DNA of 64,000 nt from DASRHD01 sp035485575 (GCA_035485575.1 DATHNW010000010.1:73423-137422); one strand, 5' to 3'. Positions 8,807-16,569 are shown, numbered from the stretch's first letter. Made by a program: numbers and translations. The notes: a model not told the origin generated them from the letters alone.

Positions 8807-9652
8807 ATGGTCACAGCTGGGCTTCCGCTCGAAGACGAACTCGGCGACGTGCTTGAAAAGGCATTGCGCCGCGCCGGCTTTACGGCCCAGACCCTCGCGG
8901 CGCGCGCGCAGGTCGACGCGGCGCGCATCGGTGACGCCATCGATTACCGCTCCGAGCTTACGTGCGATGAGTTGCGCCGCATCGCCGCCGCGCTGGCTCT
9001 CAACGAGGTCGGCCTGTGCGCACTCGGTGCGGGCCGCTACCCGCGACCCGAAATCTCCGGCCTGCCGTTCGATTTGCATGCGCTGCACATGGCGCATGGC
9101 ATCGGGGTCGCCAATGCCTACCTCGTGGCCGAGGCGGGCGCCGATCATGGCCTGCTTTTCGACGCCGGCGCTGATTTTTCGGCCCTGCAGCGAAGCTGGC
9201 CTGGCGCGATCAAGAAAATTGACGCGGTGTTTCTCACGCATGTCGAGGCCGAGCATGCCGGTGGATTGTGCGAAGCACTGGCCGCCTTCGGCACGCCGCA
9301 TGCCTTTGTCCCCATGGGGGCCACAGCTCCATGTGCCGAGCCATTAGGCGAAGGATTGGTCCGCGTCTTCGGCAACCTCGAAGTAACGGTTTTTAGCACA
9401 CCCGGCCATTGTGCGGCGCATAACTGTTATCTCATCCACACCCGTACCGCTGGCAGCGGTCGGGCGCTGCTGGTCTCAGGTGATCTGCTTTTTGCCGGTT
9501 CGGTCGGCGGCGGCTATTTTTGCAACCTGCGGCTGTCTGAGCAGTTGGGCCGTATCATGGAAGCTGTTCCGTCCGATACCGTGGTCGCGCCCGGCCATGG
9601 GCCGCTGACGACAATAAAAAACGAAAGGCAGTTTAATCCTTTCGTGGCATGA
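8807..9652 (+). CDS. HTH domain fused to metallo-beta-lactamase-fold protein
   Basis: The 281-residue product combines two parts. Residues about 8-75 look like an XRE/Cro-type helix-turn-helix (AQTLAARAQVDAARIGDAI and following helices). Residues about 85-275 look like a metallo-beta-lactamase fold. Of the zinc motifs, the usual HxHxDH is HVEAEH (residues 144-149), so His-2 and Asp are both Glu. The later ligands appear kept, as STPGHCAAHN, SGDLLFAG and APGHGP. There is no signal peptide, so it should be cytoplasmic. The substrate is unknown. It could be a glyoxalase-II-like hydrolase, or a sensor-regulator in which the MBL domain binds a ligand. It stands alone between pyrE and tRNA-Pro. Confidence 0.7.
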   Translation: MVTAGLPLEDELGDVLEKALRRAGFTAQTLAARAQVDAARIGDAIDYRSELTCDELRRIAAALALNEVGLCALGAGRYPRPEISGLPFDLHALHMAHGIGVANAYLVAEAGADHGLLFDAGADFSALQRSWPGAIKKIDAVFLTHVEAEHAGGLCEALAAFGTPHAFVPMGATAPCAEPLGEGLVRVFGNLEVTVFSTPGHCAAHNCYLIHTRTAGSGRALLVSGDLLFAGSVGGGYFCNLRLSEQLGRIMEAVPSDTVVAPGHGPLTTIKNERQFNPFVA

Positions 9653-9678
9653 GAAGCGTGCCATGGGCACGCCTTCTC
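9651..9678 (+). terminator. Hairpin overlapping the stop of the HTH-MBL gene
   Basis: Stem halves 9651-9662 and 9666-9678 pair over 12 bp with one bulged C and an ATG loop. There is no T run after it on the + strand, so termination efficiency is uncertain. Confidence 0.4.
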
Positions 9679-9682
9679 GAAT

Positions 9683-9759
<77 letters not shown>

Positions 9760-9880
9760 ATGGGAATTGCGGCGCTTGAAGCGCGTTGGTGGAAGGAAAA
9801 TGGAGTCAGGCCTTGCAACCGCCAGCAAGAAGAATCGGCGTGGGAGTGCCGCTGCCTGATGAATTTGGAGCCCGGTGGTC

Positions 9881-10540
9881 CTATTGAATGACCGCGTAAA
9901 CCAGCACTTCCTGGGGCTGGCCGACGATGGCCTCATACTGCACGAGAATGTCGTCCCGGTAGGGGGAATCGGTCGAGCGGGGGGTGATCCGCAGCCGGTA
10001 ACGCCGGCCTGGGCTGTCGGTGATTTGTTCGACTGTAAATTGCGGGCTATAGACCACACCGCGCAGGGTGACGGCGACGTCGCTGCCGGCTGTCACGATG
10101 ATTTCCTTGGTCTCCGGCTTGCTGCCATGCATCCAGACCAGCAGTCGGGTGGAAAGCTCGATCGTCTGGGGGATTTTTACGCGCAGGGTGAGCAGGACCG
10201 GTGCATCCGGCGCATCATCTGTCGTGACCGTGACCGTCTTTTCCTGCAAGCCATTGCGGTTTCGAAGGTCGATCTGCGCTTTTAATTCACCGCTTTCCCC
10301 TGGAGCATAGGTTGTTTTGGCCATGGTTGCGGTGGTGCAGCCGCAGCTGGTCTGGACGGAGGTGACCGTCACAGGTTTATCACCGGTATTTTTGAAGGAA
10401 AAAACGGTGTCGAATGACTCCTGCCCGACCTTTGCGTCGGCTTCGATCTTGGTCGATGACCAGATAAGCGCAGCTGCTACCGGCCGGCTGGATATAACCA
10501 GCAAGGCGCATAGGGCGGCAAGTCGGGCAAAGCAGCGCAT
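9881..10540 (-). CDS. DUF1573 exported protein
   Basis: This 219-residue protein has a signal peptide (about residues 1-23, cleavage after PVAA). An Ig-like DUF1573 domain follows, recognised by FSFKNTGDKPVTVTSVQTSCGCTT with the CGC motif at residues 66-68. The C-terminal half (about 110-219) looks like a second beta-sandwich. DUF1573 proteins are surface or periplasmic and their role is poorly known. It is the last gene of the exbB-exbD-exbD-tonB operon, 76 bases after the coiled-coil gene. Cotranscription suggests a periplasmic role with that complex, but this is inference. Confidence 0.8.
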   Translation of the reverse strand: MRCFARLAALCALLVISSRPVAAALIWSSTKIEADAKVGQESFDTVFSFKNTGDKPVTVTSVQTSCGCTTATMAKTTYAPGESGELKAQIDLRNRNGLQEKTVTVTTDDAPDAPVLLTLRVKIPQTIELSTRLLVWMHGSKPETKEIIVTAGSDVAVTLRGVVYSPQFTVEQITDSPGRRYRLRITPRSTDSPYRDDILVQYEAIVGQPQEVLVYAVIQ

Positions 10541-10616
10541 GGGAGGAATATCTTCCGATGCCCACCGAGGGGCGGCAAAGCCTGCCTGCGGCGCGGCAAA
10601 TGGCGCCGCAAGGGGG

Positions 10617-11144
10617 TTACTTTGCCTTGGCGGGGGGAGTATAATTGGCCAGCGTGCTGGCCGCGACCTTTTGCGTCACCATGTCGTAGGTGCGCTGGAT
10701 TTCAAGGTCGGCATTGCGCTTGTCGATTTTGGCCAGTTCAATGTCCTTTTGCAGATTGAAGAGATCGCGCGAGGCTTGGTCGTGGGTGTTGCGCAGGGAA
10801 TCGAGCTGCACGCCGAGGTCGGCGGCTTGCCTGGCGTAGACATCGGCTTTTTGCTGATAGTCCGCTGTCTCGTCGGCGATCTTTTGATTGTCGGCGTCCC
10901 ATTTGGCCCGGCGCTCGGCTTCGGCGGCGGCGTCGGCCGCACGCTGGGTTTCCTCGCGTTGATGGGCTTCCTCGGCCGCCTTGGCGATCGCCTCCTGCTT
11001 TTTTTGCTCCTCCTCGGCTTTGACCTTGGCGAGTTGCTCGGCTTTCACCTGTTCACGATGGGCGAATTCCTTGCTGAACTGTGAATAGTAAGCAACGAAA
11101 GCCGCCAGCAAAACGACAGGGATGATGAAGTAGAATTTATTCAT
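10617..11144 (-). CDS. Membrane-anchored coiled-coil protein (second of a pair)
   Basis: The 175-residue product has a single N-terminal membrane segment (about residues 4-21). After it comes a long helix rich in Ala, Lys, Glu and Gln (about 25-155), expected to form a periplasmic coiled coil. A short polar tail contains PPAKAK. Composition resembles the helical domain II of TolA, but there is no TolA C-terminal domain. It shares architecture with the gene just upstream (same length, same N-terminal anchor). It lies between that gene and the DUF1573 gene in the Ton-like operon. No named family was recognised. Confidence 0.75.
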   Translation of the reverse strand: MNKFYFIIPVVLLAAFVAYYSQFSKEFAHREQVKAEQLAKVKAEEEQKKQEAIAKAAEEAHQREETQRAADAAAEAERRAKWDADNQKIADETADYQQKADVYARQAADLGVQLDSLRNTHDQASRDLFNLQKDIELAKIDKRNADLEIQRTYDMVTQKVAASTLANYTPPAKAK

Positions 11145-11158
11145 GGAGGAGGCGCGAC

Positions 11159-11707
11159 TTAGGAATTGTTGGCTGCGGCCCGCTTGGCGGCGGCATCGGC
11201 GTCAGCACGGGCTTTTTCGGCTGCGGCAAGTTTGTCGACCAAGCTGAGGATATTTTGGGCATTGGTCTCGGCCTGCTGAACATAGCTCTTGAGAAATGCC
11301 TGTTCCTTCAGGGCGTCCTGCTTGTCCTGTTCGAGCGCGGCGATGGCTTTCTGCTCGGTCGCGATTTCCTTCTGCAGGGAAGCCACCTGGTCCTTGTCTT
11401 TCTTCTGATCGTTAAAGGCTTTTTCCCGCTGGGCGAGGGCAGCTTCGCGGGCGTCTTGATCGGCTTTATCGCGCGCGGCCTTGGCCTCGCGCTCCCGCTT
11501 GCGGCGGTCGGCGTCCTCATTGGCCTTGATGATCGCCTGGCGGCGGGCCTCCGCTTCAGCCATGAGCTTGGCATCCCGATCGGCGAGCTCTTTTTTATGC
11601 TTGGCTTCCTGCTGCGCGTCGTAGCGATTCGCGAAAGGAATGTAGAATACGCAAAAAATGATCAAGCCGACGAGCGGCGCGAGCATGTAGATGTATTTTT
11701 TCTTCAT
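11159..11707 (-). CDS. Membrane-anchored coiled-coil protein (first of a pair)
   Basis: The 182-residue product has an N-terminal hydrophobic anchor (about residues 6-24) after a KKK start, giving an N-in orientation. It is followed by about 150 residues of charged, Ala-rich helix with heptad character, including KKELADRDAKLMAEAEARR and a second helical block from about residue 100. It ends in AAAKRAAANNS. It is 14 bases upstream of a second protein of the same design and 18 bases downstream of the TPR gene. A role as a periplasm-spanning spacer or a YbgF/CpoB-like partner of the TonB/ExbBD complex is inferred from context only. Confidence 0.75.
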   Translation of the reverse strand: MKKKYIYMLAPLVGLIIFCVFYIPFANRYDAQQEAKHKKELADRDAKLMAEAEARRQAIIKANEDADRRKREREAKAARDKADQDAREAALAQREKAFNDQKKDKDQVASLQKEIATEQKAIAALEQDKQDALKEQAFLKSYVQQAETNAQNILSLVDKLAAAEKARADADAAAKRAAANNS

Positions 11708-11725
11708 AACCGGAAAAGTTGGGGA

Positions 11726-13198
11726 TTATTTGGCTTTTTGAAGGGCAGCGTCACGTTTTTCGATGGCGGCTTGTACGGCGTCGCGCAGGCCTTCGATTTC
11801 CTTGGGCCTGGACTGTGGGTATTTGGCGGCATGTTCCACGGCATCGCCGGCCAGCTCGAATTTCTGCAATTCGAAGGCAAGGTAGGCGAGGAACTGCCAC
11901 GATTGCCATGGCTTGTCGCCGCCGTCCTTGGCCACGCAGCTTTGGATGGCCTTGAGGGCCTCGGCGGTATTATTCAGGCCGTAAAGAATCTGTGCTGCGA
12001 GGTAGTCAAACTGACCAACCTTGGGGAAAAGCTGGGCGGCCTCATGCAGGACCTCCACGGCTTTCATGTCCTTGTGCAGTTGCTGCCATGCATTGGAGAG
12101 GAGCTTCCAGTTATCCGGCGTGGGTTCGATGTTGCCGTTATGAATGCCTGCATCGAGGAGCTCCGCGGCCTGCGAGTATTGGCCGATGTTGAAGTAGATG
12201 ATGATGAGCCGGAGGTTGTCCTTCGGGGTGATTAGCGCCCCATGCTGCTGGGCGCGCTCCATGGTAAGGATGGCGCGAATGTTGTAATTGCGAGATTGCT
12301 GCTCGTCCTGCTTTTCATCGGCCATGCTGGCGAGGTTGAGATAGAAGGCCGTGAGCTGCTGCCAGTAGGTTTTATTGTCAGGCTTGGTCTTGAGGACATG
12401 CTCAAGCACATCGGCGGCATCGGCATAATTGCCAAGCTGTTGATAGGCGGCCAGCTCCAGAACATAGAAGCCATCATTGGGGTGCGCTGTGGCGCGCAAG
12501 CCCTTTCCCGCCGCGTCGAGCGCCTGTTGGACGAGCGCCTTGTCGATGTTATGCGGGTCGCGTTGGGCGATATTGTAAAGAAGCGCGGCATAGAGATATT
12601 CGCCGTTGGAAACATCAATGCCGGAAGGGGCCTTGGGAAGATCCGGATCGTTAACGACCTGAAGCCAGCGCTCGATATAGCCGCGGGCCTTGTTGTAATT
12701 GACCATTTGCATGGCAGGATCCTTATCCTCGGAAGCTCGTTCATTGTAGAGGCTGGCGAGGTAAAAGCGAAATTGCTGGCAGGTCTTTTTATCGAAATAG
12801 TGATAGGTCTCCCCGAGCTTGAGCGATGTTTCCAATGGCTCCAAGGCGCCGGCGAAGTCGCTCTTCTGAAACAAAATCTGCGCCTTGCTGGTGGAAAGGA
12901 TGGCGCGATCATAACTGGTGGGCCCGACGCCGGGAAGAAGCGAATCGATTAGGGCGAGGGCGCCATTGTAGTCTTTGGCGTCGACCAGCGGCTGCACTTT
13001 GGGTAGCGCTTCCGAGACTTTATCCGAGAGCTCATGGGGTTGCTGTGATTGCTCAGGGGCATTCGTGTCCGGGGTTTGATCGGAGATATTCGTTGGCCCG
13101 GAGTCCTGGGCATCAGCCTGCGCGAACCCACCGGCAAGGCCGCTAGCCAAGAGCAGGATGCGGAGTAAGGATGAAAGCGATGGGGAGGAATTGCGCAT
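11726..13198 (-). CDS. Exported TPR-repeat protein of the Ton-like operon
   Basis: This 490-residue protein begins at the ATG at 13198 with a signal peptide ending near QADAQ. A polar linker rich in Gln, Ser and Pro (about 25-60) comes next. The rest is alpha-helical tetratricopeptide-like repeats, for example DPHNIDKALVQQALDAAGKG, GDKPWQSWQFLAYLAFELQK and AELLDAGIHNG, plus a lysine-rich C-terminus. A longer reading from 13297 adds an N-terminus that overlaps tonB and lacks a signal, so I rejected it. Gene order after tonB recalls the TPR protein CpoB next to tol-pal genes. The specific function is unknown. Confidence 0.8.
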   Translation of the reverse strand: MRNSSPSLSSLLRILLLASGLAGGFAQADAQDSGPTNISDQTPDTNAPEQSQQPHELSDKVSEALPKVQPLVDAKDYNGALALIDSLLPGVGPTSYDRAILSTSKAQILFQKSDFAGALEPLETSLKLGETYHYFDKKTCQQFRFYLASLYNERASEDKDPAMQMVNYNKARGYIERWLQVVNDPDLPKAPSGIDVSNGEYLYAALLYNIAQRDPHNIDKALVQQALDAAGKGLRATAHPNDGFYVLELAAYQQLGNYADAADVLEHVLKTKPDNKTYWQQLTAFYLNLASMADEKQDEQQSRNYNIRAILTMERAQQHGALITPKDNLRLIIIYFNIGQYSQAAELLDAGIHNGNIEPTPDNWKLLSNAWQQLHKDMKAVEVLHEAAQLFPKVGQFDYLAAQILYGLNNTAEALKAIQSCVAKDGGDKPWQSWQFLAYLAFELQKFELAGDAVEHAAKYPQSRPKEIEGLRDAVQAAIEKRDAALQKAK

Positions 13199-13209
13199 GA
13201 GAAGCGGGC

Positions 13210-13854
13210 TTATTTGTCCTCGAGGCTGAAAGTGATGAGTTCCGACATGCGGACACTGACGGGCTGGCCGCCCCGTTTGCCGGGTTTGAATCTCCATTTG
13301 CCGACGGCTTGAAGAGCAGCCTGGTCAAGATCATGCTGGCCGGAGCTGGTGATGACATACACACTTACAACGCTGCCCTGTGTATCGCAAACCAAGCCGA
13401 CATTGACTGCGCCCTCGATGCCTTGCCGCTTCAGGTCAAACGGATACTGGGGCTCGGGCTGAAAGCGGGGTTCGGGTGCCTGATCAAGGTCGGCCAGATT
13501 GAAGATCTTGGCGCCGGCGAGATTGGTGTGCTGAACGGGAACGTTGATCGCAGAGCCGGCATTCAGCGTGGGCGGCGGCGGGGGCTCGATGGGCGTGGTG
13601 AAGGCATCGACCGGCACGGTCGTGGGCATGTCCACGAGAGTGGGCATCTGCATCTGCGGCGTGTCGGCGTCGAGGTCCTTGACCTGTTCAGTCTCTTCCG
13701 GCGGCGGTGGGGGCGGCAGTTCGATTTTGATCGTGGGAGTGTCGTCTTCGTGCTTGATGTGCTTGGGCCCGCCTTTGAATAGCTGCGGCACCACGGCCAC
13801 CGCGGTGGTGGCGGAGATGACGATGAGAAAAGCTGTGACGAGATCGCGGCGCAT
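13210..13854 (-). CDS. TonB-family energy transducer
   Basis: From the ATG at 13854 the product is 214 aa. It has an N-terminal membrane anchor (about residues 5-23), then a proline-rich periplasmic linker with IELPPPPPPEETEQ and PIEPPPPPTL. The C-terminal TonB domain (about 135-212) contains YPFDLKRQGIEGAVNVGLV and KWRFKPGKRGGQPVSVRM. TonB transmits proton-motive force captured by ExbB/ExbD to outer-membrane partners. No TonB-dependent receptor gene is nearby, so the partner is not identified. It starts 13 bases after the second exbD. Confidence 0.9.
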   Translation of the reverse strand: MRRDLVTAFLIVISATTAVAVVPQLFKGGPKHIKHEDDTPTIKIELPPPPPPEETEQVKDLDADTPQMQMPTLVDMPTTVPVDAFTTPIEPPPPPTLNAGSAINVPVQHTNLAGAKIFNLADLDQAPEPRFQPEPQYPFDLKRQGIEGAVNVGLVCDTQGSVVSVYVITSSGQHDLDQAALQAVGKWRFKPGKRGGQPVSVRMSELITFSLEDK

Positions 13855-13867
13855 GAGGAAGTCGGTT

Positions 13868-14299
13868 TTATCTGCCGGTCGGATAAGTCTTTGTCGTGTC
13901 GATCGAGACCTGCTCGATATTGAGCAGGCGGATCTGGTCGAGCACTGCGACGGCTTGGCCGAAAAGAGCCTTGTCATCGGTGGTGATCAGGATGCGCGTG
14001 TCGTCGCGATTGGCCTGCTGATAACTGGCGAGACGGGGGGAAAGTTCTGACATGGTGATAGGCTCGCGATTCCAATACAGCGTGCCCGTATCGGAAATTT
14101 GCAGCGTCACCATTTTGGGCGGCGTCGTATTCTTGCTCGGCACGCCCACTGGCAATTGGACAGGGAGGGACTGAAGCTTGTTCAGCGACAGCACGAACAG
14201 AACAAAGGTGGCGAGCAGGAAGAAAATGACGTCAATGAGCGGAATGATCTCAATGCGCGCCTTCTTCTTACCTGTGGATTTGAAACTTCCGCCTTCCAT
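13868..14299 (-). CDS. ExbD/TolR biopolymer transport protein (second copy)
   Basis: This 143-residue protein has a basic N-terminus (STGKKKARIEI) and one membrane segment (IPLIDVIFFLLATFVLFVLS). The single conserved aspartate in that segment is the proton-binding residue of ExbD/TolR. A periplasmic domain follows, with TRILITTDDKALFGQAVAVLDQIR. It is adjacent to another exbD with a nearly identical N-terminal half but a divergent periplasmic half. Both copies are intact. Confidence 0.92.
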   Translation of the reverse strand: MEGGSFKSTGKKKARIEIIPLIDVIFFLLATFVLFVLSLNKLQSLPVQLPVGVPSKNTTPPKMVTLQISDTGTLYWNREPITMSELSPRLASYQQANRDDTRILITTDDKALFGQAVAVLDQIRLLNIEQVSIDTTKTYPTGR

Positions 14300-14379
14300 A
14301 TTGTTTTTGAAATAAAAATTGATCGTTACCTTAGCGTAGACGTGAAGAGCAGGAGAAAATTAGAAAGAAAGGGTGTGTT

Positions 14380-14808
14380 TTACTGCTTACCGGCTTGTTT
14401 TGAGCGGGTTTCGATGTAAACCTTCCCAAATCCGGCTTTGCGCGCCTCGTCCATCACGTAAACAACAGCAAAGAAATGGGCGTTTTCATCACCGTTGACC
14501 AGGATGCGGCCATCGGGATCGGCTTGATGATATTCGACCAAGCGCTGCAGGAACTGATCGGCGGTCACTGAATCCTTGTCCCATGCCAGAGCGCCTTCAG
14601 CCAGTATGGTGACAGTATGCGTGCCATTGGGATCGCGTCCCACACTCGTTACGCTATCCGGCTGGCGCACCTGCAGACCGTTGGACTTGGTCAGCGAAAG
14701 CGTGAACAGAACGAATGTGGCGAGCAGGAAGAAAATGACGTCAATGAGAGGGATGATCTCAATGCGCGCCCGCTTTCTGCCGCCGGAACTGGAGCCTCCA
14801 CCGTGCAT
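14380..14808 (-). CDS. ExbD/TolR biopolymer transport protein (first copy)
   Basis: This is a 142-residue ExbD with the sequence KRARIEIIPLIDVIFFLLAT around the single membrane helix and its conserved Asp. The periplasmic domain includes DGRILVNGDENAHFFAVVYVMDEARKAGF. It lies 23 bases after exbB and 80 bases before the second exbD. The membrane segments of the two copies match closely while the periplasmic domains differ. That pattern fits a duplication followed by specialisation, or a hetero-dimeric ExbD in one complex. Confidence 0.92.
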   Translation of the reverse strand: MHGGGSSSGGRKRARIEIIPLIDVIFFLLATFVLFTLSLTKSNGLQVRQPDSVTSVGRDPNGTHTVTILAEGALAWDKDSVTADQFLQRLVEYHQADPDGRILVNGDENAHFFAVVYVMDEARKAGFGKVYIETRSKQAGKQ

Positions 14809-14831
14809 GGGTAGGGTGATGTGATGCTAGC

Positions 14832-15506
14832 TTATTGCGGGAAGGGGGGGGCAGTCTCGGATTTCTTGATGATGATCTCAAGAGCGTTGGACGCATCCTC
14901 GACCTCATGCTTGGCTTCTTCGACGCGGGCGTTGAGGTAATTATAGGGGAAGAGGCAGGTGACGGCGATGAAAAGACCGCAGCAGGTGGCGATGAGCGCC
15001 TCGGCCACGCCGCCGGTGATCTGGCCGGCATTGCTGGCGATATCGCCACCGGTGCCGAGGGAGCCGAAGGTTTTCATCATGCCGGTGACGGTACCGAGCA
15101 GACCGAGCAGCGGAGCTGCGGTGATGACCGTGTCAAGCGTAGCGAGGCCTTGCTGGAACCGGTTCATTTCCTGATTGGCGGCGCGGATGAAGGCGTTGGC
15201 CATTGAGAGATCCTTGTTGGACAGTGCGTAAGTCAGGATGCGGGCTAGGAAATCGCCGCTCTTTTTGCCCAGCGCGAGGGCGCCATCGATATCGCGGGCC
15301 TCCACCTTCTCAAGGATCTTCTCCACCACCGCGTGCTCGCGCGCGCCGTTTTCACGGGCAATGAAGAAGAGGCGCTCGATGACAACAGTGAAACCCACCA
15401 GGAAAATGATAAGGATGGGCCACATGACGGGGCCGCCTTTCTTGAACAGTTCCATGGGCGTGTCGTCGCCGAGCAGGAAGGCTAGGGGGAGGCAATGGGT
15501 GATCAT
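14832..15506 (-). CDS. ExbB/TolQ/MotA proton channel protein
   Basis: ExbB is the pentameric membrane component that works with ExbD to convert proton-motive force into mechanical work on TonB. The 224-residue product has a first hydrophobic helix (MWPILIIFLVGFTVVIERLFFIA). After a cytoplasmic region comes the conserved MotA/TolQ/ExbB segment (TLDTVITAAPLLGLLGTVTGMMKTF) and a third helix (GGVAEALIATCCGLFIAV). The start at 15506 gives an N-terminal hydrophobic stretch that could be spurious; an ATG at 15455 (MELFKKGG) is a good alternative. It is the first gene of the operon that runs down to DUF1573. Confidence 0.93.
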   Translation of the reverse strand: MITHCLPLAFLLGDDTPMELFKKGGPVMWPILIIFLVGFTVVIERLFFIARENGAREHAVVEKILEKVEARDIDGALALGKKSGDFLARILTYALSNKDLSMANAFIRAANQEMNRFQQGLATLDTVITAAPLLGLLGTVTGMMKTFGSLGTGGDIASNAGQITGGVAEALIATCCGLFIAVTCLFPYNYLNARVEEAKHEVEDASNALEIIIKKSETAPPFPQ

Positions 15507-15845
15507 ATCGGGTGTGAGTTAGTTTTTTAGGTTAGCTCTGTAAGAGCGGAAAAATGCGGCGGGAGTAGGGAGGATTGCTTATTTTGACATGAGCCATTTT
15601 TTTGGTTCACACAAAATTTTGGCGGAGTATCACATTAAACAGCAAATAAACTAAAGGGGAATTCAAATTTTCAGCAGGATCCGGATATTAGCCGGCTTGG
15701 GTGTGGCTACGGTGACGGCTCGAAATGTTTGAGGCTGGTGGAGTAGGGTGGCCGAGCGGAAAATAAACAGTAGAAATGTGAACTTGGAAAAATTGCGCGC
15801 CCTCTGTCAAACACCTTTGTCAGCAATATGAATTATTTTTCGCGA
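15507..15845. other. Gene-free gap between exbB and tRNA-Gln
   Basis: This 339-base, relatively AT-rich stretch should hold the promoter of the exbB operon (minus strand) and the 3' end of the tRNA unit. A 21-codon reading frame beginning near 15591 on the + strand has no usable ribosome binding site. I could not assign a definite promoter or terminator by eye. Confidence 0.5.
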
Positions 15846-15920
15846 TGGCTGCCCGACTAGGACTCGAACCTAGACAAAACGAGTCAGAGTCGTTTGTGCT
15901 ACCAATTACACCATCGGGCA
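15846..15920 (-). tRNA. tRNA-Gln (anticodon CTG)
   Basis: The minus strand folds with acceptor TGCCCGA/TCGGGCA. The anticodon loop is CTCTGAC (anticodon CTG, decoding CAG), the T loop is TTCGAGT, the discriminator is G, and CCA is encoded. It is the third and last tRNA of a minus-strand cluster, 34 bases after tRNA-Thr. Confidence 0.95.
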
Positions 15921-15954
15921 GTGCGAAGAAATTCTTTCCCTGGGCGTCGCGAAG

Positions 15955-16029
15955 TGGAGCCGGCGATGGGATTCGAACCCGCAACCGCCTGTTTACAAAA
16001 CAGGTGCTCTGCCATTGAGCTACGCCGGC
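15955..16029 (-). tRNA. tRNA-Thr (anticodon TGT)
   Basis: The acceptor stem is GCCGGCG/CGCCGGC. The D arm contains GCTCAATGGCAGAGC, the anticodon loop is TTTGTAA with anticodon TGT, the T loop is TTCGAAT, the discriminator is T, and CCA is encoded. It is the middle gene of the cluster. Confidence 0.95.
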
Positions 16030-16056
16030 GAAAACCGCTGCGCTTTCATAATACAC

Positions 16057-16095
16057 AATATATTGAGCGAATCTGGAATATATTGAGCGAATCTG
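16057..16095. repeat. Two tandem copies of a 19-base sequence between tRNA-Lys and tRNA-Thr
   Basis: The 19-base sequence AATATATTGAGCGAATCTG occurs at 16057-16075 and exactly again at 16077-16095, with a period of 20. It lies upstream of tRNA-Thr. On that strand the sequence just downstream of the array contains TATTAT, a possible -10 element about 20 bases before the tRNA. Confidence 0.9.
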
Positions 16096-16136
16096 AGAAA
16101 CAACAGAAAACCTTTTGTCCACCTTGGGGAAGGAGG

Positions 16137-16211
16137 TGGTGGCTCCCCGGGGACTCGAACCCCGAACCTACTGATTAAGAGTCAGCTGCTCTACCATTGA
16201 GCTAGGAAGCC
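16137..16211 (-). tRNA. tRNA-Lys (anticodon CTT)
   Basis: The acceptor stem is GGCTTCC/GGGAGCC with one G-T pair. The anticodon loop is CTCTTAA (anticodon CTT, decoding AAG), the T loop is TTCGAGT, the discriminator is A, and CCA is encoded. It is first in the Lys-Thr-Gln cluster. Confidence 0.95.
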
Positions 16212-16374
16212 AAAAGTGACCATAGAACGAGAGTGAAGGGACAAAAACTCAGCAACACACACTCGATGTCAACAGCAATTCCCGCTCTCGGCGTGGCTGC
16301 CCGGCCAGCTGGCATTTTCTTAAAAATCCCCTTGCCAACTCCGCCCGCGCCTAGTGTTTTTGTCCACTCCACTC

Positions 16375-16569
16375 ATGCAAAAGACGAAAAAATCCGTCGC
16401 CAAGCGCTTCAAGCTCACCGCTCGCGGGAAGCTCGTGCGCCGCACGCCGGGCTTTCGGCACCTGCTGGCCGCGAAGTCGACGAAGCAAAAACGTCGCGCC
16501 TCGAAGGACAAGCTCGTCGCCAAAGGCCATGCTGCGCCGCTCATCCGCTGCCTGCCGTTCGGCCTCTAA
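16375..16569 (+). CDS. rpmI: 50S ribosomal protein L35
   Basis: This is a 64-residue basic ribosomal protein. The family start KTKKSVAKRFKLTARGKLVR is clear and the C-terminus ends in IRCLPFGL. The ATG at 16375 gives the normal N-terminus; the in-frame start at 16354 is not needed. It is followed 86 bases later by rplT. infC, which often precedes rpmI, is not next to it: the tRNA cluster is upstream instead. Confidence 0.96.
   Translation: MQKTKKSVAKRFKLTARGKLVRRTPGFRHLLAAKSTKQKRRASKDKLVAKGHAAPLIRCLPFGL

Noticed and set aside
15591..15656. A 21-codon + strand frame starting at an ATG in the exbB-tRNA gap
   Set aside because: There is no ribosome binding site at the right spacing, it is not conserved in composition with real genes, and there is no membrane or motif feature.
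15820..16178. Reading frames over the tRNA cluster, such as a minus-strand frame with GVAQWQSTCFVNRRLRVRIPSPAP and a plus-strand frame with GFEPATACLQN
   Set aside because: These peptides are the well-known spurious translations of tRNA genes. The region folds into tRNA-Gln, tRNA-Thr and tRNA-Lys.
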